A DNA stretch of 64,000 bases from Chitinophaga terrae (ex Kim and Jung 2007) (lineage in GTDB: Bacteria; Bacteroidota; Bacteroidia; Chitinophagales; Chitinophagaceae). The notes under the pieces are model-generated. The model was not told where the DNA came from, made no database searches, and saw nothing but the letters and a program-made list of their open reading frames with translations. The position numbers were made by a program, and so were the translations under genes. Of the stretch, positions 37,876-46,389 are shown piece by piece. The stretch is from contig NZ_FNRL01000027.1 in assembly GCF_900107795.1 (NCBI RefSeq), positions 28,011-92,010 on the forward strand, in the 5' to 3' direction. Within the stretch, counting starts at the first letter, position 1; each line of letters begins with the position of its first letter.

Positions 37876-37906
37876 CACGTTCCGGGGTCGCCGACCCCGG
37901 AACGTG
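37876..37906 (-). terminator. GC-rich terminator of the sialidase-like gene
   Basis: CACGTTCCGGGGTCG (37876-37890) pairs perfectly with CGACCCCGGAACGTG (37892-37906). It sits 8 bases past the stop of the minus-strand gene at 37914. On the minus strand it is followed by a short T-rich stretch (CTTTTCTAGTT). Confidence 0.75.
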
Positions 37907-37913
37907 AGATCAG

Positions 37914-38945
37914 TTAGTTTTCCTGCAAGATCACATGCTTTATATTCTTACGGTTATAGGTATACGTAATATGGATCTTGTTATCGGAAGTTTGAATAAC
38001 GGCGGGGTAACTGAATTCATTCCTGTTGTTACCATTCTCGAGGGTAATCACCTTCGTCCAGTTCTTCCCGTCCCTGGACATCGCCACTGCCAGTTCGCCG
38101 CGGCCATTCGACCATTGTTTGCCTGAAACGGTTGGATTGTATACCAACAGCTGCCACCCGCTTTTCAGGGTAACGCCATCAATACCGGAGTTTGGATTAT
38201 CTAAAGAAATAGGCTCCAGTTTACTCCAGGTAACTCCCTGGTCTGCCGACCAGGAGGACAGGATCTTATCCCTGTCGCTTCTGCAAAGCGCCTGCAATTT
38301 GCCCGGATATACGAGGATGGTGGGTTGAATGACCCTTACAGGATTCGCTGTATCAATAGGAAACAGTTTCCAGGTTCTTCCCTGGTCCTGCGAGATCTCT
38401 ACATGGGCCTTCCAGATCTTGTTGGTGAACTCCACGCTGGATGGAGAGATAATCGTTTTCCCTACGCTTACCGGTTTGTTTTTAATTGGCCCTAAAACAC
38501 CTTCAGGCAATGCCACCGCATCAGACCAGGTTTTCCCGTTATCGTTGGAAGTTTTTTGCAATCCCCACCATTCTCGGGGATTGGGTCCTACTTTATAATA
38601 AAGTACCAGGTTCTTTTTATCGGTCCTATAGAAAACCGGGTTCCAGCAAGGATATTGGGTTCCGCTAACCTGTTTGCCGTTGGCTACTTCCACAGGCGCA
38701 TTCCAGCCAGTAGCGGATTGACTGACCGTCCAGATACCAACATCTTTATTCCCTTCTTCTGTGCCACCGAAGAAAGCAACCAATACCTGCTTGCCGGGAG
38801 TTTCGATAAGGGTAGATGCATGACATTCAGGAAAGGGAGGATTGTTAAGGATCAGCTCTTCTTTTAACTTGGAAACTTTTTGTGCGTTGGCGCTCGCAAC
38901 AGCTAACAGCAATAAGGAACAGGATAAATTTTTCATAACGTTCAC
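37914..38945 (-). CDS. Sialidase-family (BNR) exo-glycosidase-like protein
   Basis: A 343-residue secreted six-bladed propeller with signal peptide MNVMKNLSCSLLLLAVASAN. It matches the BNR_2 sialidase-like pattern: ECHASTLIET, VAFFGGTEEGNKDVGIW, YPCWNPVFYRTDKKNLVLYY, and Asp-box-like SNDNGKTWSDAVALPEGVLG, SQDQGRTWKL and SADQGVTWSKLEPISLDNPN. Proteins of this type in Bacteroidota act on various glycans, and true sialic-acid cleavage is not certain because the Arg triad cannot be assigned by eye. It stands alone, with its own strong terminator. Confidence 0.78.
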   Translation of the reverse strand: MNVMKNLSCSLLLLAVASANAQKVSKLKEELILNNPPFPECHASTLIETPGKQVLVAFFGGTEEGNKDVGIWTVSQSATGWNAPVEVANGKQVSGTQYPCWNPVFYRTDKKNLVLYYKVGPNPREWWGLQKTSNDNGKTWSDAVALPEGVLGPIKNKPVSVGKTIISPSSVEFTNKIWKAHVEISQDQGRTWKLFPIDTANPVRVIQPTILVYPGKLQALCRSDRDKILSSWSADQGVTWSKLEPISLDNPNSGIDGVTLKSGWQLLVYNPTVSGKQWSNGRGELAVAMSRDGKNWTKVITLENGNNRNEFSYPAVIQTSDNKIHITYTYNRKNIKHVILQEN

Positions 38946-39193
38946 ATTAAAAATGACGAGATCATAAGCCGCACAAGCTACTGTATATTTTAAAGCGGCG
39001 CAATACCAGCCGGGTTTTTAGGGCTTATCTTGTACTTCATTTCTTTACCCGCCTAACTTATAGCAAAATATTATTCCGCCGCTTTATCTACCTGTTTCCT
39101 TTCAACCTCTTATTCCCCCGGCTATCAACTAATATAGTACCAGGCAATAAATAGTACTTTATAATCCATAATTTGCATTCAAATCCAACCACC

Positions 39194-39946
39194 ATGACAA
39201 AATATCTCGTTGCATTGTCTATTCTCTTTACCGGCGCTTTCAGTGCCAGCGCCCAAACAACCGATGAAGAACTCAACGCCACGATCCGGCGGGCCGACAG
39301 TCTTTTCTGGCAAGCCTATAATACCTGCAATATCCAGGGGATGGAGCAATTCATGACCGAAGACCTGGAGTTTTACCACGACAAAGGAGGATATACCGTC
39401 GGACGGGCGGCATTTTCCGCCAATACCAAGAAGAATCTTTGCAGCAATCCCAACTTCAGGCTCAGAAGGGAAGTATTACCGGAGAGCGTTAAAGTGTTCC
39501 CGTTGCATAAAGACGGTATTATTTACGGCGCTATCATGAGCGGCGTACATGTCTTCTATATCATTGAGAATAATAAACCTGGCTACCTGGATGGAGAAGC
39601 CAGCTTTACGCATCTCTGGTTAAAGAAAGACGGCGCCTGGAAAATGAGCAGGGTATTAAGTTATGATCATCATCCTGCCAACCAGAAAAAGCAAGTTGCA
39701 TCATTGACCGCAGCGCAGCTAAAGCAGCATGAAGGAAAGTATAGTGGTCCCCAGACCAAGAGTATGAACATTACAGCGGCAAACGACCACCTGGTTATGG
39801 AAATTAACGGGAAGAAATTTGACCTGTATCCCTCTTCCCCTTCCCTGTTTTTTATGAAAGAAAGAAACCTGAGCCTGGAATTTGATAATACTGGCGCAAC
39901 AGTGAAAGAAAACGGCGAGGCGGTTGAAACCCTGCGTAAACAATAA
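39194..39946 (+). CDS. Secreted NTF2-like (DUF4440) protein
   Basis: About 250 residues from the ATG at 39194 (MTKYLVALSILFTGAFSASA, signal peptide); the ATG at 39173 lacks one. The first mature domain is an NTF2/SnoaL-like cone (RADSLFWQAYNTCNIQGMEQ, FMTEDLEFYHDKGGYTVGRA, FTHLWLKKDGAWKMSRVLSY DH). The last ~80 residues form a small beta domain (LTAAQLKQHEGKYSGPQTKS) like the DUF3471 tails of beta-lactamase-fold proteins. Catalytic or binding role is unknown. It is convergent with the SUMF1 gene, 9 bases apart at their ends. Confidence 0.75.
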   Translation: MTKYLVALSILFTGAFSASAQTTDEELNATIRRADSLFWQAYNTCNIQGMEQFMTEDLEFYHDKGGYTVGRAAFSANTKKNLCSNPNFRLRREVLPESVKVFPLHKDGIIYGAIMSGVHVFYIIENNKPGYLDGEASFTHLWLKKDGAWKMSRVLSYDHHPANQKKQVASLTAAQLKQHEGKYSGPQTKSMNITAANDHLVMEINGKKFDLYPSSPSLFFMKERNLSLEFDNTGATVKENGEAVETLRKQ

Positions 39947-39955
39947 TGGAAGGCG

Positions 39956-40798
39956 TTATCGCTCCTGGCCGGGCGATGGCGCCTTCACTACCCTGAAACC
40001 CTGGTTGCTGAAAGAAGCGTGGCGGTTCTGCGTACCGATATCTACTGAATTAAAATAGTTACAGGAATTCTTACTGCACCACCAGGAACCGCCCCTGGCA
40101 TGAACCAGCTTGCTGTCTTTTTTATCGGTAGCCGTTTTGCCCTCACAGAACTCGAACACATTCCCGTACATATCGTATAGGCCGTACCCGTTAGGTTTAA
40201 AACTGGCGACAGGGGAAGTATACATATATCCATCTGTACTGTCAGCGGTTGTGTGGTCTCTTCCGTACCAGATGTTGGCGTATTTACGAATTCCTTCGCG
40301 GTTGTTTCCCCAAAAGTAGCGGGTGTTCGCTCCCGCGCGGGAGGCTACTTCCCATTCATCCAGCGTAGGGAGGCGACAGCCGGCCCAGGTGCAGTAAGCC
40401 TCGGCGTCGGAGAAACTGATAGTGGTAACCGGGTGATCCATTTTACTGCTGATACCTCCCCGGCTTATTCCGTTCGGGTAACGCCAACAGGCAGTCGAAT
40501 CTTCTAACCATCTGAATTCTGCCAGTCCCGGTTCAAAAACCAGTGCATTATGCTTTCTTTCAGCATCCGTTATATAACCGGTAGCTGCAACAAATGCAGC
40601 GAATTGGGAGTTGGTTACTTCCGTAACGGCAATCTCGAAGGCTGGCAGATTGATTTTCCTTTCTGGATTGATCAGCGATCTTTTTGCTCCAACCTGGTAC
40701 CTGCCGGCAGGAATGGTCGCAAACTTTAAGGACTGTGCCTTGGCAGTTTGTATTGACGCCACCAATACCAGGAAAAATATCAGTCGGAACTGCTTCAT
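39956..40798 (-). CDS. SUMF1/FGE-sulfatase fold protein, secreted
   Basis: A 280-residue protein with signal peptide MKQFRLIFFLVLVASIQTAK. The SUMF1 fold is clear: IPAGRYQVGAKRSLINPERK, FEIAVTEVTNSQFAAFVAAT, HPVTTISFSDAEAYCTWAGC RLPTLDEWEVASRAG, MYGNVFEFCEGKT, HARGGSWWCSKNSCNYFNSV and FSNQGFRVVKA. True formylglycine-generating enzymes activate sulfatases, but no sulfatase is nearby and many Bacteroidota SUMF1 proteins are binding or structural, so formylglycine activity is unproven. Its ATG follows immediately after the stop of 40799-41524 with zero spacing, so the two are translated together. Confidence 0.85.
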   Translation of the reverse strand: MKQFRLIFFLVLVASIQTAKAQSLKFATIPAGRYQVGAKRSLINPERKINLPAFEIAVTEVTNSQFAAFVAATGYITDAERKHNALVFEPGLAEFRWLEDSTACWRYPNGISRGGISSKMDHPVTTISFSDAEAYCTWAGCRLPTLDEWEVASRAGANTRYFWGNNREGIRKYANIWYGRDHTTADSTDGYMYTSPVASFKPNGYGLYDMYGNVFEFCEGKTATDKKDSKLVHARGGSWWCSKNSCNYFNSVDIGTQNRHASFSNQGFRVVKAPSPGQER

Positions 40799-41524
40799 CT
40801 AACGTTTATAATTCTTATAAAAATCGTTTACCCGTTGCAGTATCAACTGTTCATTCGCGCTGTTGTAAACGATATGTGTGCCGTAGTTAGCGTCGTCTCC
40901 ATATAGTTTCTTAAAAGAACTGGACGCCAGGAATGGCTGGTATTTATTCGCTTTCATCAGCAGCAGGAAAACTGTAAGAATATCGTGATCTTTTTTATCG
41001 CGGAGGTAAACTTCTTCCAGGAAAGGGATTATTTCTACGGCATTCATGCTAACGATGGCTTCTTTATAGTTTACCCCTACCCGTTTGCTGCGGGTCACAG
41101 ATTCTTTGATCAGGGCAATTACTGAATCCCTGTTGTTATCGAAGAACTGGGTTTGTTTGTCGCTCCAGCTGTATTCATCAAACGCGCCGGGAAGCTGGGC
41201 AAAGATCTTTTTATGTTCATCTTCCACGGGCGGCATGGGATCGCAGTTTTGAGAGTATATCTCTCCATGGATCATATTGTATGTAAATTTTTCCCGCAGG
41301 CTAAGCGAGTTGTAGAGGTTATCAGGCAGTTTTTCGATCTCCTCGTCATTGGGAGTCAGCTTAGCGATCATTGCCTTTACCTTCGCCAGACCATAAGGAG
41401 GAACAGAAACCTTGGTGCGGTACACATTATAATCCAGGCTTTCTTTGCTGGGTTTGGGATATTCGTCCTGGGCGTTTACAAACAGGGAAGCCATCATCAA
41501 GAGGCCAGCCATAAGCATTCTCAT
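40799..41524 (-). CDS. Secreted protein of unknown function, coupled to SUMF1 gene
   Basis: About 241 residues from the ATG at 41524 (MRMLMAGLLMMASLFVNAQ, signal peptide). ATGs at 41542 and 41578 are in frame, but the -7 element at 41543-41550 places the transcript start downstream of them. The mature protein is mostly helical, with no motif I know: LRKF-type helices, AMIAKLTPNDEEIEKLPDNL, EKFTYNMIHGEIYSQNCDPM, then EAIVSMNAVEIIPFLEEVYL. It is the first gene of a two-gene operon with the SUMF1 protein, and its role probably connects to that protein. Confidence 0.6.
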   Translation of the reverse strand: MRMLMAGLLMMASLFVNAQDEYPKPSKESLDYNVYRTKVSVPPYGLAKVKAMIAKLTPNDEEIEKLPDNLYNSLSLREKFTYNMIHGEIYSQNCDPMPPVEDEHKKIFAQLPGAFDEYSWSDKQTQFFDNNRDSVIALIKESVTRSKRVGVNYKEAIVSMNAVEIIPFLEEVYLRDKKDHDILTVFLLLMKANKYQPFLASSSFKKLYGDDANYGTHIVYNSANEQLILQRVNDFYKNYKR

Positions 41525-41542
41525 ATCAAGAAGTTTAGGCAT

Positions 41543-41550
41543 CAAAATTA
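41543..41550 (-). promoter_or_regulatory. -7 element of the 40799-41524/SUMF1 operon
   Basis: The minus strand reads TAATTTTG (TAnnTTTG fit). The expected start of transcription is about 13 bases before the ATG at 41524, which supports that start over the longer ones. Confidence 0.4.
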
Positions 41551-41768
41551 CTGATATAATTTCAATCCTGTTTCTCAACTACCAGCTTCTTCAATCGCTC
41601 TTTTATTCAGTATTATTTTTCTCACTTTTTATCACAACAGAAAGAACAGCATATCTTGTTTATCTAAGCTCCCTCCCATGAAGACAGCCATGACAACCGT
41701 CCAGGCCAACCGGTTAATGAAAAGCATGCGCAGTATCCTGTACAATTTTTTTATTTAGAAAACTTTTT

Positions 41769-41776
41769 TACCTTTG
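41769..41776 (+). promoter_or_regulatory. -7 element of the ABC-F gene
   Basis: TACCTTTG is an exact -7 match, about 108 bases before the ATG at 41885. The leader between them is about 100 bases with no convincing hairpin or leader peptide. The small ORF at 41678-41758 lies before the promoter, so it is not an attenuator peptide. Confidence 0.5.
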
Positions 41777-41884
41777 CGTATCGTTCATCAAACTATCTAC
41801 ATCAATGTGAGATTTAATTTCTTTCAGGAAAAATAAATAGCCAGCACTGGCCAATATTCTTCATCTCTCTTAAAGAAAGAAATT

Positions 41885-43474
41885 ATGCTCACGCTTCAAG
41901 GCGTTTCTTATACGCATCCTAATAAGGATACTCTTTTTACTGATATCCATCTTTCCGTTCCAACTGGTGAAAAAGTAGCTATTGTCGGCAACAATGGCGC
42001 CGGTAAATCAACCCTGCTCAAGATCATTGCCGGCATACTTGTTCCTGCCTCCGGCACCATCAAAGCCGATGGCCAGGTTTATTATGTACCGCAGCATTAC
42101 GGCCAATACAGCGGTCTGACTGTTGCGGAGGCTTTGCATATAGATAAAAAGCTAAAGGCTTTAACCGCCATCCTGGCGGGCGATACAGCAGAGGAAAACT
42201 TCCAATGGCTGGACGATGACTGGACAATCGAAGAACGTTGCCAGGAAGCGCTCGCCTATTGGGAGATGGAAGGACTGGACCTGAATCAACCGATGGATAC
42301 CCTCAGCGGAGGACAGAAAACGCGGGTATTTCTCACTGGTATCCAGATCCATCAACCTTCCGTAGTATTGCTGGATGAACCGAGCAATCACCTCGACGTG
42401 CAAAGCAGGAAACGATTGTACGACTATATTGCCAATGCCAGGGAAACATTGGTTGTAGTAAGCCATGACGTTACTTTATTAAACCTGCTCGATACAACCC
42501 ATGAACTCAGCAAGAAAGGGATCAGCTCCTATGGCGGCAATTACGACTTCTATGCTGCACAGAAAGCAATTGAACAGGAAGCGTTAAGCCAGGATATACG
42601 AAACAAAGAAAAGGCATTACGAAAAGCGAAAGAAACGGAAAGAGAAACCATGGAACGCCAGCAAAAGCTGGATGCAAGAGGCAGAAAGAAGCAGGAGAAA
42701 GCCGGTTTACCCACTATCTCCCTTAAAACTTTCCAGAACAGTGCAGAAAAAAGTACGGCAAAGATCAAAGGCGCGCATGCAGAGAAGATAGATAATATCT
42801 CGGAGGAATTGCAGTCGCTAAGAAAAGACCTGCCAGACGCCGATAAGATGAAAGTCTTGTTCGACAACTCTACCCTGCACCAGGGCAAAATACTGGCAAC
42901 GGCAAAAGACGCCAATTTCCGGTATGGGGATAAAGCTGTCTGGAAAACAGCGCTCAGCTTCCAGATACTAAGCGGAGAACGCATTGCCATCAAAGGCCCT
43001 AACGGCAGCGGCAAAACGACGTTGATCAAACTCCTGCTGGGCAACCTCCAACCCAGCGCAGGATCACTAACCAGGGCCGACTTCAACTCTATTTACATAG
43101 ACCAGGATTACTCGCTTATCGATAACGATCTAACAGTTTACCAGCAACTGGAACAGTTCAATCATGGCGCCTTGCAGGAACATGAGATCAAAATGCGGCT
43201 CAGTCGCTTCCTCTTCGATAAAGACGACTGGGATAAACCTAACAGGTACCTGAGCGGCGGAGAAAAAATGAGATTGATGTTATGCAGCCTCACAGTCAGC
43301 AATCAACCGCTGGATGTGATCATACTGGACGAGCCTACCAACAACCTGGACATCCAGAACATCAATATTCTTGTACATGCATTGAAAGATTACAAAGGAA
43401 CATTATTGGTGATCTCGCACGATGAATATTTCCTGCAGCAGATAGGCGTTACCAGGACTATTGACTTAGAATAA
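41885..43474 (+). CDS. ABC-F family ATP-binding protein
   Basis: A 529-residue cytosolic protein with two ATPase cassettes in one chain and no membrane part. Cassette one: Walker A GNNGAGKSTLLK near residue 36, signature LSGGQKTRVFL, Walker B VVLLDEPSNHLD. A charged linker (about 225-330) follows, rich in Lys/Glu (NKEKALRKAKETERETMERQ). Cassette two: GPNGSGKTTLIK near 370, LSGGEKMRLML, VIILDEPTNNLD. ABC-F proteins act on ribosomes as translation factors or antibiotic-resistance (ribosome protection) proteins. Which of these this is cannot be told from sequence; the length is that of a plain housekeeping-type member. Its stop overlaps the convergent DUF72 gene by 9 bases. Confidence 0.93.
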   Translation: MLTLQGVSYTHPNKDTLFTDIHLSVPTGEKVAIVGNNGAGKSTLLKIIAGILVPASGTIKADGQVYYVPQHYGQYSGLTVAEALHIDKKLKALTAILAGDTAEENFQWLDDDWTIEERCQEALAYWEMEGLDLNQPMDTLSGGQKTRVFLTGIQIHQPSVVLLDEPSNHLDVQSRKRLYDYIANARETLVVVSHDVTLLNLLDTTHELSKKGISSYGGNYDFYAAQKAIEQEALSQDIRNKEKALRKAKETERETMERQQKLDARGRKKQEKAGLPTISLKTFQNSAEKSTAKIKGAHAEKIDNISEELQSLRKDLPDADKMKVLFDNSTLHQGKILATAKDANFRYGDKAVWKTALSFQILSGERIAIKGPNGSGKTTLIKLLLGNLQPSAGSLTRADFNSIYIDQDYSLIDNDLTVYQQLEQFNHGALQEHEIKMRLSRFLFDKDDWDKPNRYLSGGEKMRLMLCSLTVSNQPLDVIILDEPTNNLDIQNINILVHALKDYKGTLLVISHDEYFLQQIGVTRTIDLE

Positions 43475-44353
43475 TGTAAGCTGCGTTTCCAGCTGCGGAG
43501 TGGCAATTGAGAGTCCGAATTGCGATTGAACGGTTTTGTAGAAATCGGCTTCATACTTCCCGTCGTGTACATGCAGGAAGAAATAAACTTCTTCGACACC
43601 CTGCACTTTCAATTCTTTGATTCGCTGATCCCATTCCCTGAGCCGTACTTCATCCAGCGGGTGCCCGCCTTTGGTTACAAAACGGAGAAAGAGTTTCGGT
43701 AGGGTAAGCGTCATGTGCAAGCAGTCGCGACGCCCCGGCGTATCGGTGATCACCGCGCCGACGCCCAGTTGATGAAGCGTATTGAATAGTTCTTCCCTCT
43801 CCTGCTGGTTATTGAACCAGTCGGGATGCCGGAGTTCTACAAAGAAGGAGATATCGCGGGGCAGGCTTTCCAGGTAGGTATACAGGTTGCGTTTACGAAC
43901 GGGCGAAAAGAATTCGCTTAGCTGGAGAAATACGGGACCGAGTTGATCTTCGAAGGCCCGGATACTTTCTATAAAAGCAGCGGTTTCTGTACCTGCATTC
44001 AGGAGAGTGCTCTGATGGCTGATGGCCTGGGGTACTTTAGGGCAAAATTTAAAATCGCGGTTCTTCACCTTCGCCGTCCATTTACGGATCGCATCGGGAC
44101 TGTAGATCTTATAATGAGTTGCGTTCAGCTCTACGCAGTTGAACAGTTTTCCGTATTCGGCAAGCAGCGCATCATCCTTCACACCAGGAGGATATAATGT
44201 ACCGGCATATTCTTTCCTGCTCCAGCCGGAAGTACCGATCCGGAGCGGAGTATCAGCAGGTTTACCATTCAGCACACGGGCATTGAACTGATCCCAGGCG
44301 GGAATTGAAAGATCCGTTTTCTCGTATAACTGCCAGTTTGCACCAAAATCCAT
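43466..44353 (-). CDS. DUF72 domain protein (YecE-like)
   Basis: About 295 residues from the ATG at 44353 (MDFGANWQLYEKTDLSIPAW); the ATG at 44425 would start inside the terminator of the upstream operon. A TIM-barrel DUF72 fold is shown by LRIGTSGWSRKEYAGTLYPP, VELNATHYKIYSPDAIRKW, FKFCPKVPQAISHQ, GPVFLQLSEFF, FFVELRHPDWF and the late YFFLHVHDGKYEADF. The family is widespread and of unsettled function. It is cytosolic. It is separated from the ArsR operon by a clear terminator, so it has its own promoter, which I did not find. Confidence 0.88.
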   Translation of the reverse strand: MDFGANWQLYEKTDLSIPAWDQFNARVLNGKPADTPLRIGTSGWSRKEYAGTLYPPGVKDDALLAEYGKLFNCVELNATHYKIYSPDAIRKWTAKVKNRDFKFCPKVPQAISHQSTLLNAGTETAAFIESIRAFEDQLGPVFLQLSEFFSPVRKRNLYTYLESLPRDISFFVELRHPDWFNNQQEREELFNTLHQLGVGAVITDTPGRRDCLHMTLTLPKLFLRFVTKGGHPLDEVRLREWDQRIKELKVQGVEEVYFFLHVHDGKYEADFYKTVQSQFGLSIATPQLETQLTLF

Positions 44354-44383
44354 CGTCCGTTTTTTCCTGCAATATAAATAAAT

Positions 44384-44411
44384 AAAAAAGCAGGCTACGT
44401 TGTAGCCTGCT
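44384..44411 (-). terminator. Intrinsic terminator of the ArsR-SRPBCC-DoxX operon
   Basis: On the minus strand AGCAGGCTAC and GTAGCCTGCT form a perfect 10-bp stem with a 3-base loop, followed at once by TTTTTT. It lies 20 bases past the DoxX stop. This is a textbook rho-independent terminator. Confidence 0.88.
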
Positions 44412-44431
44412 GGAAAGTAGTTCAAATAACA

Positions 44432-44809
44432 TCAGCTGATCATCGGAAGGTACTTGTTGCGATTTTCTATCAGTACCCAGATTTCGATAGCCCAGAGCGG
44501 GAGTACGATCGCCAGGCCGGAAGGCGCCGCTGTTATGTTGATTAACAGGATGCCTACCAACACGGGGAACAGGATCAACGCTCCCAGCGCCCTGGTTTTG
44601 CGGAAAATAAATAAAATGCCTCCTAATAATTCTGCAATTCCTACCAATGGAATGAACCATGAAATACTGCCCAATGCAGTGGTCAGTTTAATCAATGGCT
44701 CCGGCATATCTTTAGGCGCCGGCATGTAATTCAGGAATTTGTTCAGGCCTGCATTAATAAACATTAAGCCGAACAGGAGGCTTAGTACAAATAGAATGTT
44801 CTTTTTCAT
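44432..44809 (-). CDS. DoxX family membrane protein
   Basis: A 125-residue inner-membrane protein with four hydrophobic helices: about 4-22, 45-67, 73-92 and 97-113. It has the DoxX pattern FGLMFINAGLNKFLNYMPAP and WFIPLVGIAELLGGILFIFR. DoxX-like proteins are linked to redox or membrane stress, with no settled reaction. It is the third gene of the ArsR operon, 27 bases after the SRPBCC gene, and ends at a strong terminator. Presumably it is controlled by that ArsR protein. Confidence 0.85.
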   Translation of the reverse strand: MKKNILFVLSLLFGLMFINAGLNKFLNYMPAPKDMPEPLIKLTTALGSISWFIPLVGIAELLGGILFIFRKTRALGALILFPVLVGILLINITAAPSGLAIVLPLWAIEIWVLIENRNKYLPMIS

Positions 44810-44836
44810 AGTGTGTGTTGGTCAAAAAATATGGCT

Positions 44837-45337
44837 TTATTTTGATGAAGCAAGGAGTTCGTCCAATCCGTCCATCGCCATTGTAATACCTTCTTTGAAG
44901 CCCATTTTGATGATGTCCTCCAGTTGCGAAAGGTCGTCGAATGAAATCTGGTATTCTACAAGCGTATTTGATCCTATCTTTGAAAAACTTACCTCCCATT
45001 TCGATTGGGGAAGGACCTCATTTATGTTTCCATCGGCATCACAAAATGCGTCCTCTGCGGAATAGCGTTGATGTGGTTGAATATTTTTATAGTTCGCCAA
45101 AGACCAGTGTTCTTCGCCATTGGGACCTACCATGGCGTATAGCCATTGTCCTCCATCCCTGAAATCCATTTTTTTGGTCCTGGCTTTCCAGGGTTTTGGC
45201 GCCCACCATTGATCTAAGATATCACTTTTTGTGTAAGCGTCCCAAACTGTTGGAACATCGGCAGCAAATTCCCGTTTAATGACAATTCTTTTGTTCTCTT
45301 TATCAACAGAAAAGTCAAATTGCAAGTTACTTCTCAT
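44837..45337 (-). CDS. SRPBCC (AHSA1-type) domain protein
   Basis: A 166-residue cytosolic protein with the START/Bet v1-like helix-grip fold of the AHSA1 group: IVIKREFAADVPTVWDAYTK, DQWWAPKPWKARTKKMDFRD, GGQWLYAMVGPNGEEHW, then WEVSFSKIGSNTLVEYQISF and the long C-terminal helix EGITMAMDGLDELLAS. Such proteins bind small hydrophobic ligands; the ligand is unknown. Its start overlaps the end of the ArsR gene by 11 bases. ArsR plus AHSA1-domain pairs are common in soil bacteria. Confidence 0.88.
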   Translation of the reverse strand: MRSNLQFDFSVDKENKRIVIKREFAADVPTVWDAYTKSDILDQWWAPKPWKARTKKMDFRDGGQWLYAMVGPNGEEHWSLANYKNIQPHQRYSAEDAFCDADGNINEVLPQSKWEVSFSKIGSNTLVEYQISFDDLSQLEDIIKMGFKEGITMAMDGLDELLASSK

Positions 45338-45653
45338 TTTTTTGGTTTTTTATAGTTAACAGTAATTGATCCAGTTGATTGAATTTCTTCTCCCACAGTC
45401 TTTTAAACTCCTCCAGCCATTTTTCTATTTCCTGCATTTTCGTACCGTTTAATTCGTAATAAATTTCTCTTCCCTGTTGTTGAGGCTGTACCAGTTCGCA
45501 CTCCGACAGGATCTGGAGGTGCTTGGATACTGCCTGCCGGCTCATGTCAAAATGGGCGGCAATAGCATTAGGCGTCATTGCCTGCACCGCGATAAGCAGG
45601 ATAATAGCCCGCCTGGTGGGATCTGCTATTGCCTGGAATACGTCTCTTCTCAT
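45327..45653 (-). CDS. ArsR-family transcriptional repressor
   Basis: A 108-residue winged-helix DNA-binding protein: FQAIADPTRRAIILLIAVQA, TPNAIAAHFDMSRQAVSKHL (recognition helix), QILSECELVQPQQQGREIYY (wing), then a C-terminal dimer helix rich in Trp/Glu (MQEIEKWLEEFKRLWEKKFN). It has no Cys metal site, so it is of the non-metal SdpR/AHSA1-linked type. It is the first gene of the operon and very probably represses it from the double operator at 45669-45708, which overlaps its promoter. Confidence 0.9.
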   Translation of the reverse strand: MRRDVFQAIADPTRRAIILLIAVQAMTPNAIAAHFDMSRQAVSKHLQILSECELVQPQQQGREIYYELNGTKMQEIEKWLEEFKRLWEKKFNQLDQLLLTIKNQKNEK

Positions 45654-45668
45654 TTTTTAAATATTTAC

Positions 45669-45708
45669 GCAACCATTCAGTTGCAAATATACGCAACTAT
45701 TCGGTTGC
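45669..45708. promoter_or_regulatory. Double ArsR-type operator
   Basis: Two copies of the inverted repeat GCAAC-N6-GTTGC: 45669-45684 with spacer CATTCA, and 45693-45708 with spacer TATTCG. They are spaced 24 bases apart, about two DNA turns on the same face. They flank the -7 box of the ArsR promoter. This matches cooperative autorepression. Confidence 0.8.
45684..45691 (-). promoter_or_regulatory. Promoter of the ArsR operon
   Basis: The minus strand reads TATATTTG (exact -7). Upstream, a TTG (plus-strand CAA at 45710-45712) lies 18 bases away and fits a -33 element. The start of transcription would be about 25 bases before the ATG at 45653. Confidence 0.75.
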
Positions 45709-45951
45709 GCAAAATTTATTTTTAAAAACGCTGCAATTTTAACTGTCCAAAGCTGCGGATTGCCTGTAAGTCTTACCCAATCTGTGTAGTGGTCAACCCA
45801 TTTTTCAACACGTTGACTTGTTGCAGGACGATTCATACAGACACATCATAAACGATTAATTATAAATAAGTTACACCTGAACCCGGCAACAACAAAACAG
45901 ATAGTGGTATGTTAATTGCCTTTTTGAAAGGCATAACCAAAACGTATCTTT

Positions 45952-46329
45952 ATGAAAATGTTTATGAGCTTCATGGGAGCGCTTCTCCTGAGTACATTGT
46001 TGTTTACCTCCTGTAGCAAAGACAAGGACCCTGCTGACACAGATATTTTTGCAGGTACATTTAAAGGAAAAATTGGCTACACTGATTCCGATCAAAATAT
46101 TAGTAAGGATAACGGAAGTGTTTTCGTAACTAAGGTAGGCACCCGTTATGACTTCAGGTTCTCTGATGGGATCCCTGATCTGACAGGCGTGGAATTCGAG
46201 AAAAAAGACGACAACACCATGGTTAGCATCGGCTCTTCCGGCACCGGATTGATCACTATCAACAAAGACAGGTTGGTGATCGGTTTTACCAGGGATAATA
46301 AAGCCTGGTCGGCGGATTGTACAAGGTAA
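45952..46329 (+). CDS. Small secreted lipoprotein
   Basis: A 125-residue lipoprotein (MKMFMSFMGALLLSTLLFTS followed by CSKDKDPADTD; lipobox TSC). The mature part is a small beta-barrel-like domain (FAGTFKGKIGYTDSDQNISK, TKVGTRYDFRFSDGIPDL) of the kind found in many Bacteroidota periplasmic proteins. Function unknown. It is monocistronic, with its own terminator 24 bases past the stop. Confidence 0.72.
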   Translation: MKMFMSFMGALLLSTLLFTSCSKDKDPADTDIFAGTFKGKIGYTDSDQNISKDNGSVFVTKVGTRYDFRFSDGIPDLTGVEFEKKDDNTMVSIGSSGTGLITINKDRLVIGFTRDNKAWSADCTR

Positions 46330-46353
46330 ACCTACAGCTTAATTCATTTGACA

Positions 46354-46389
46354 GATGCCGGGGGATCGCTTCCCCCGGCATCTTTTTTT
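46354..46389 (+). terminator. Intrinsic terminator of the lipoprotein gene
   Basis: GATGCCGGGGGA (46354-46365) pairs perfectly with TCCCCCGGCATC (46371-46382), with a 5-base loop, followed by seven T. Confidence 0.9.

Noticed and set aside
41678..41758. 26-codon ORF upstream of the ABC-F gene as a regulatory leader peptide
   Set aside because: It lies before the -7 box at 41769, so it would not be on the ABC-F transcript; no attenuator hairpins were seen.
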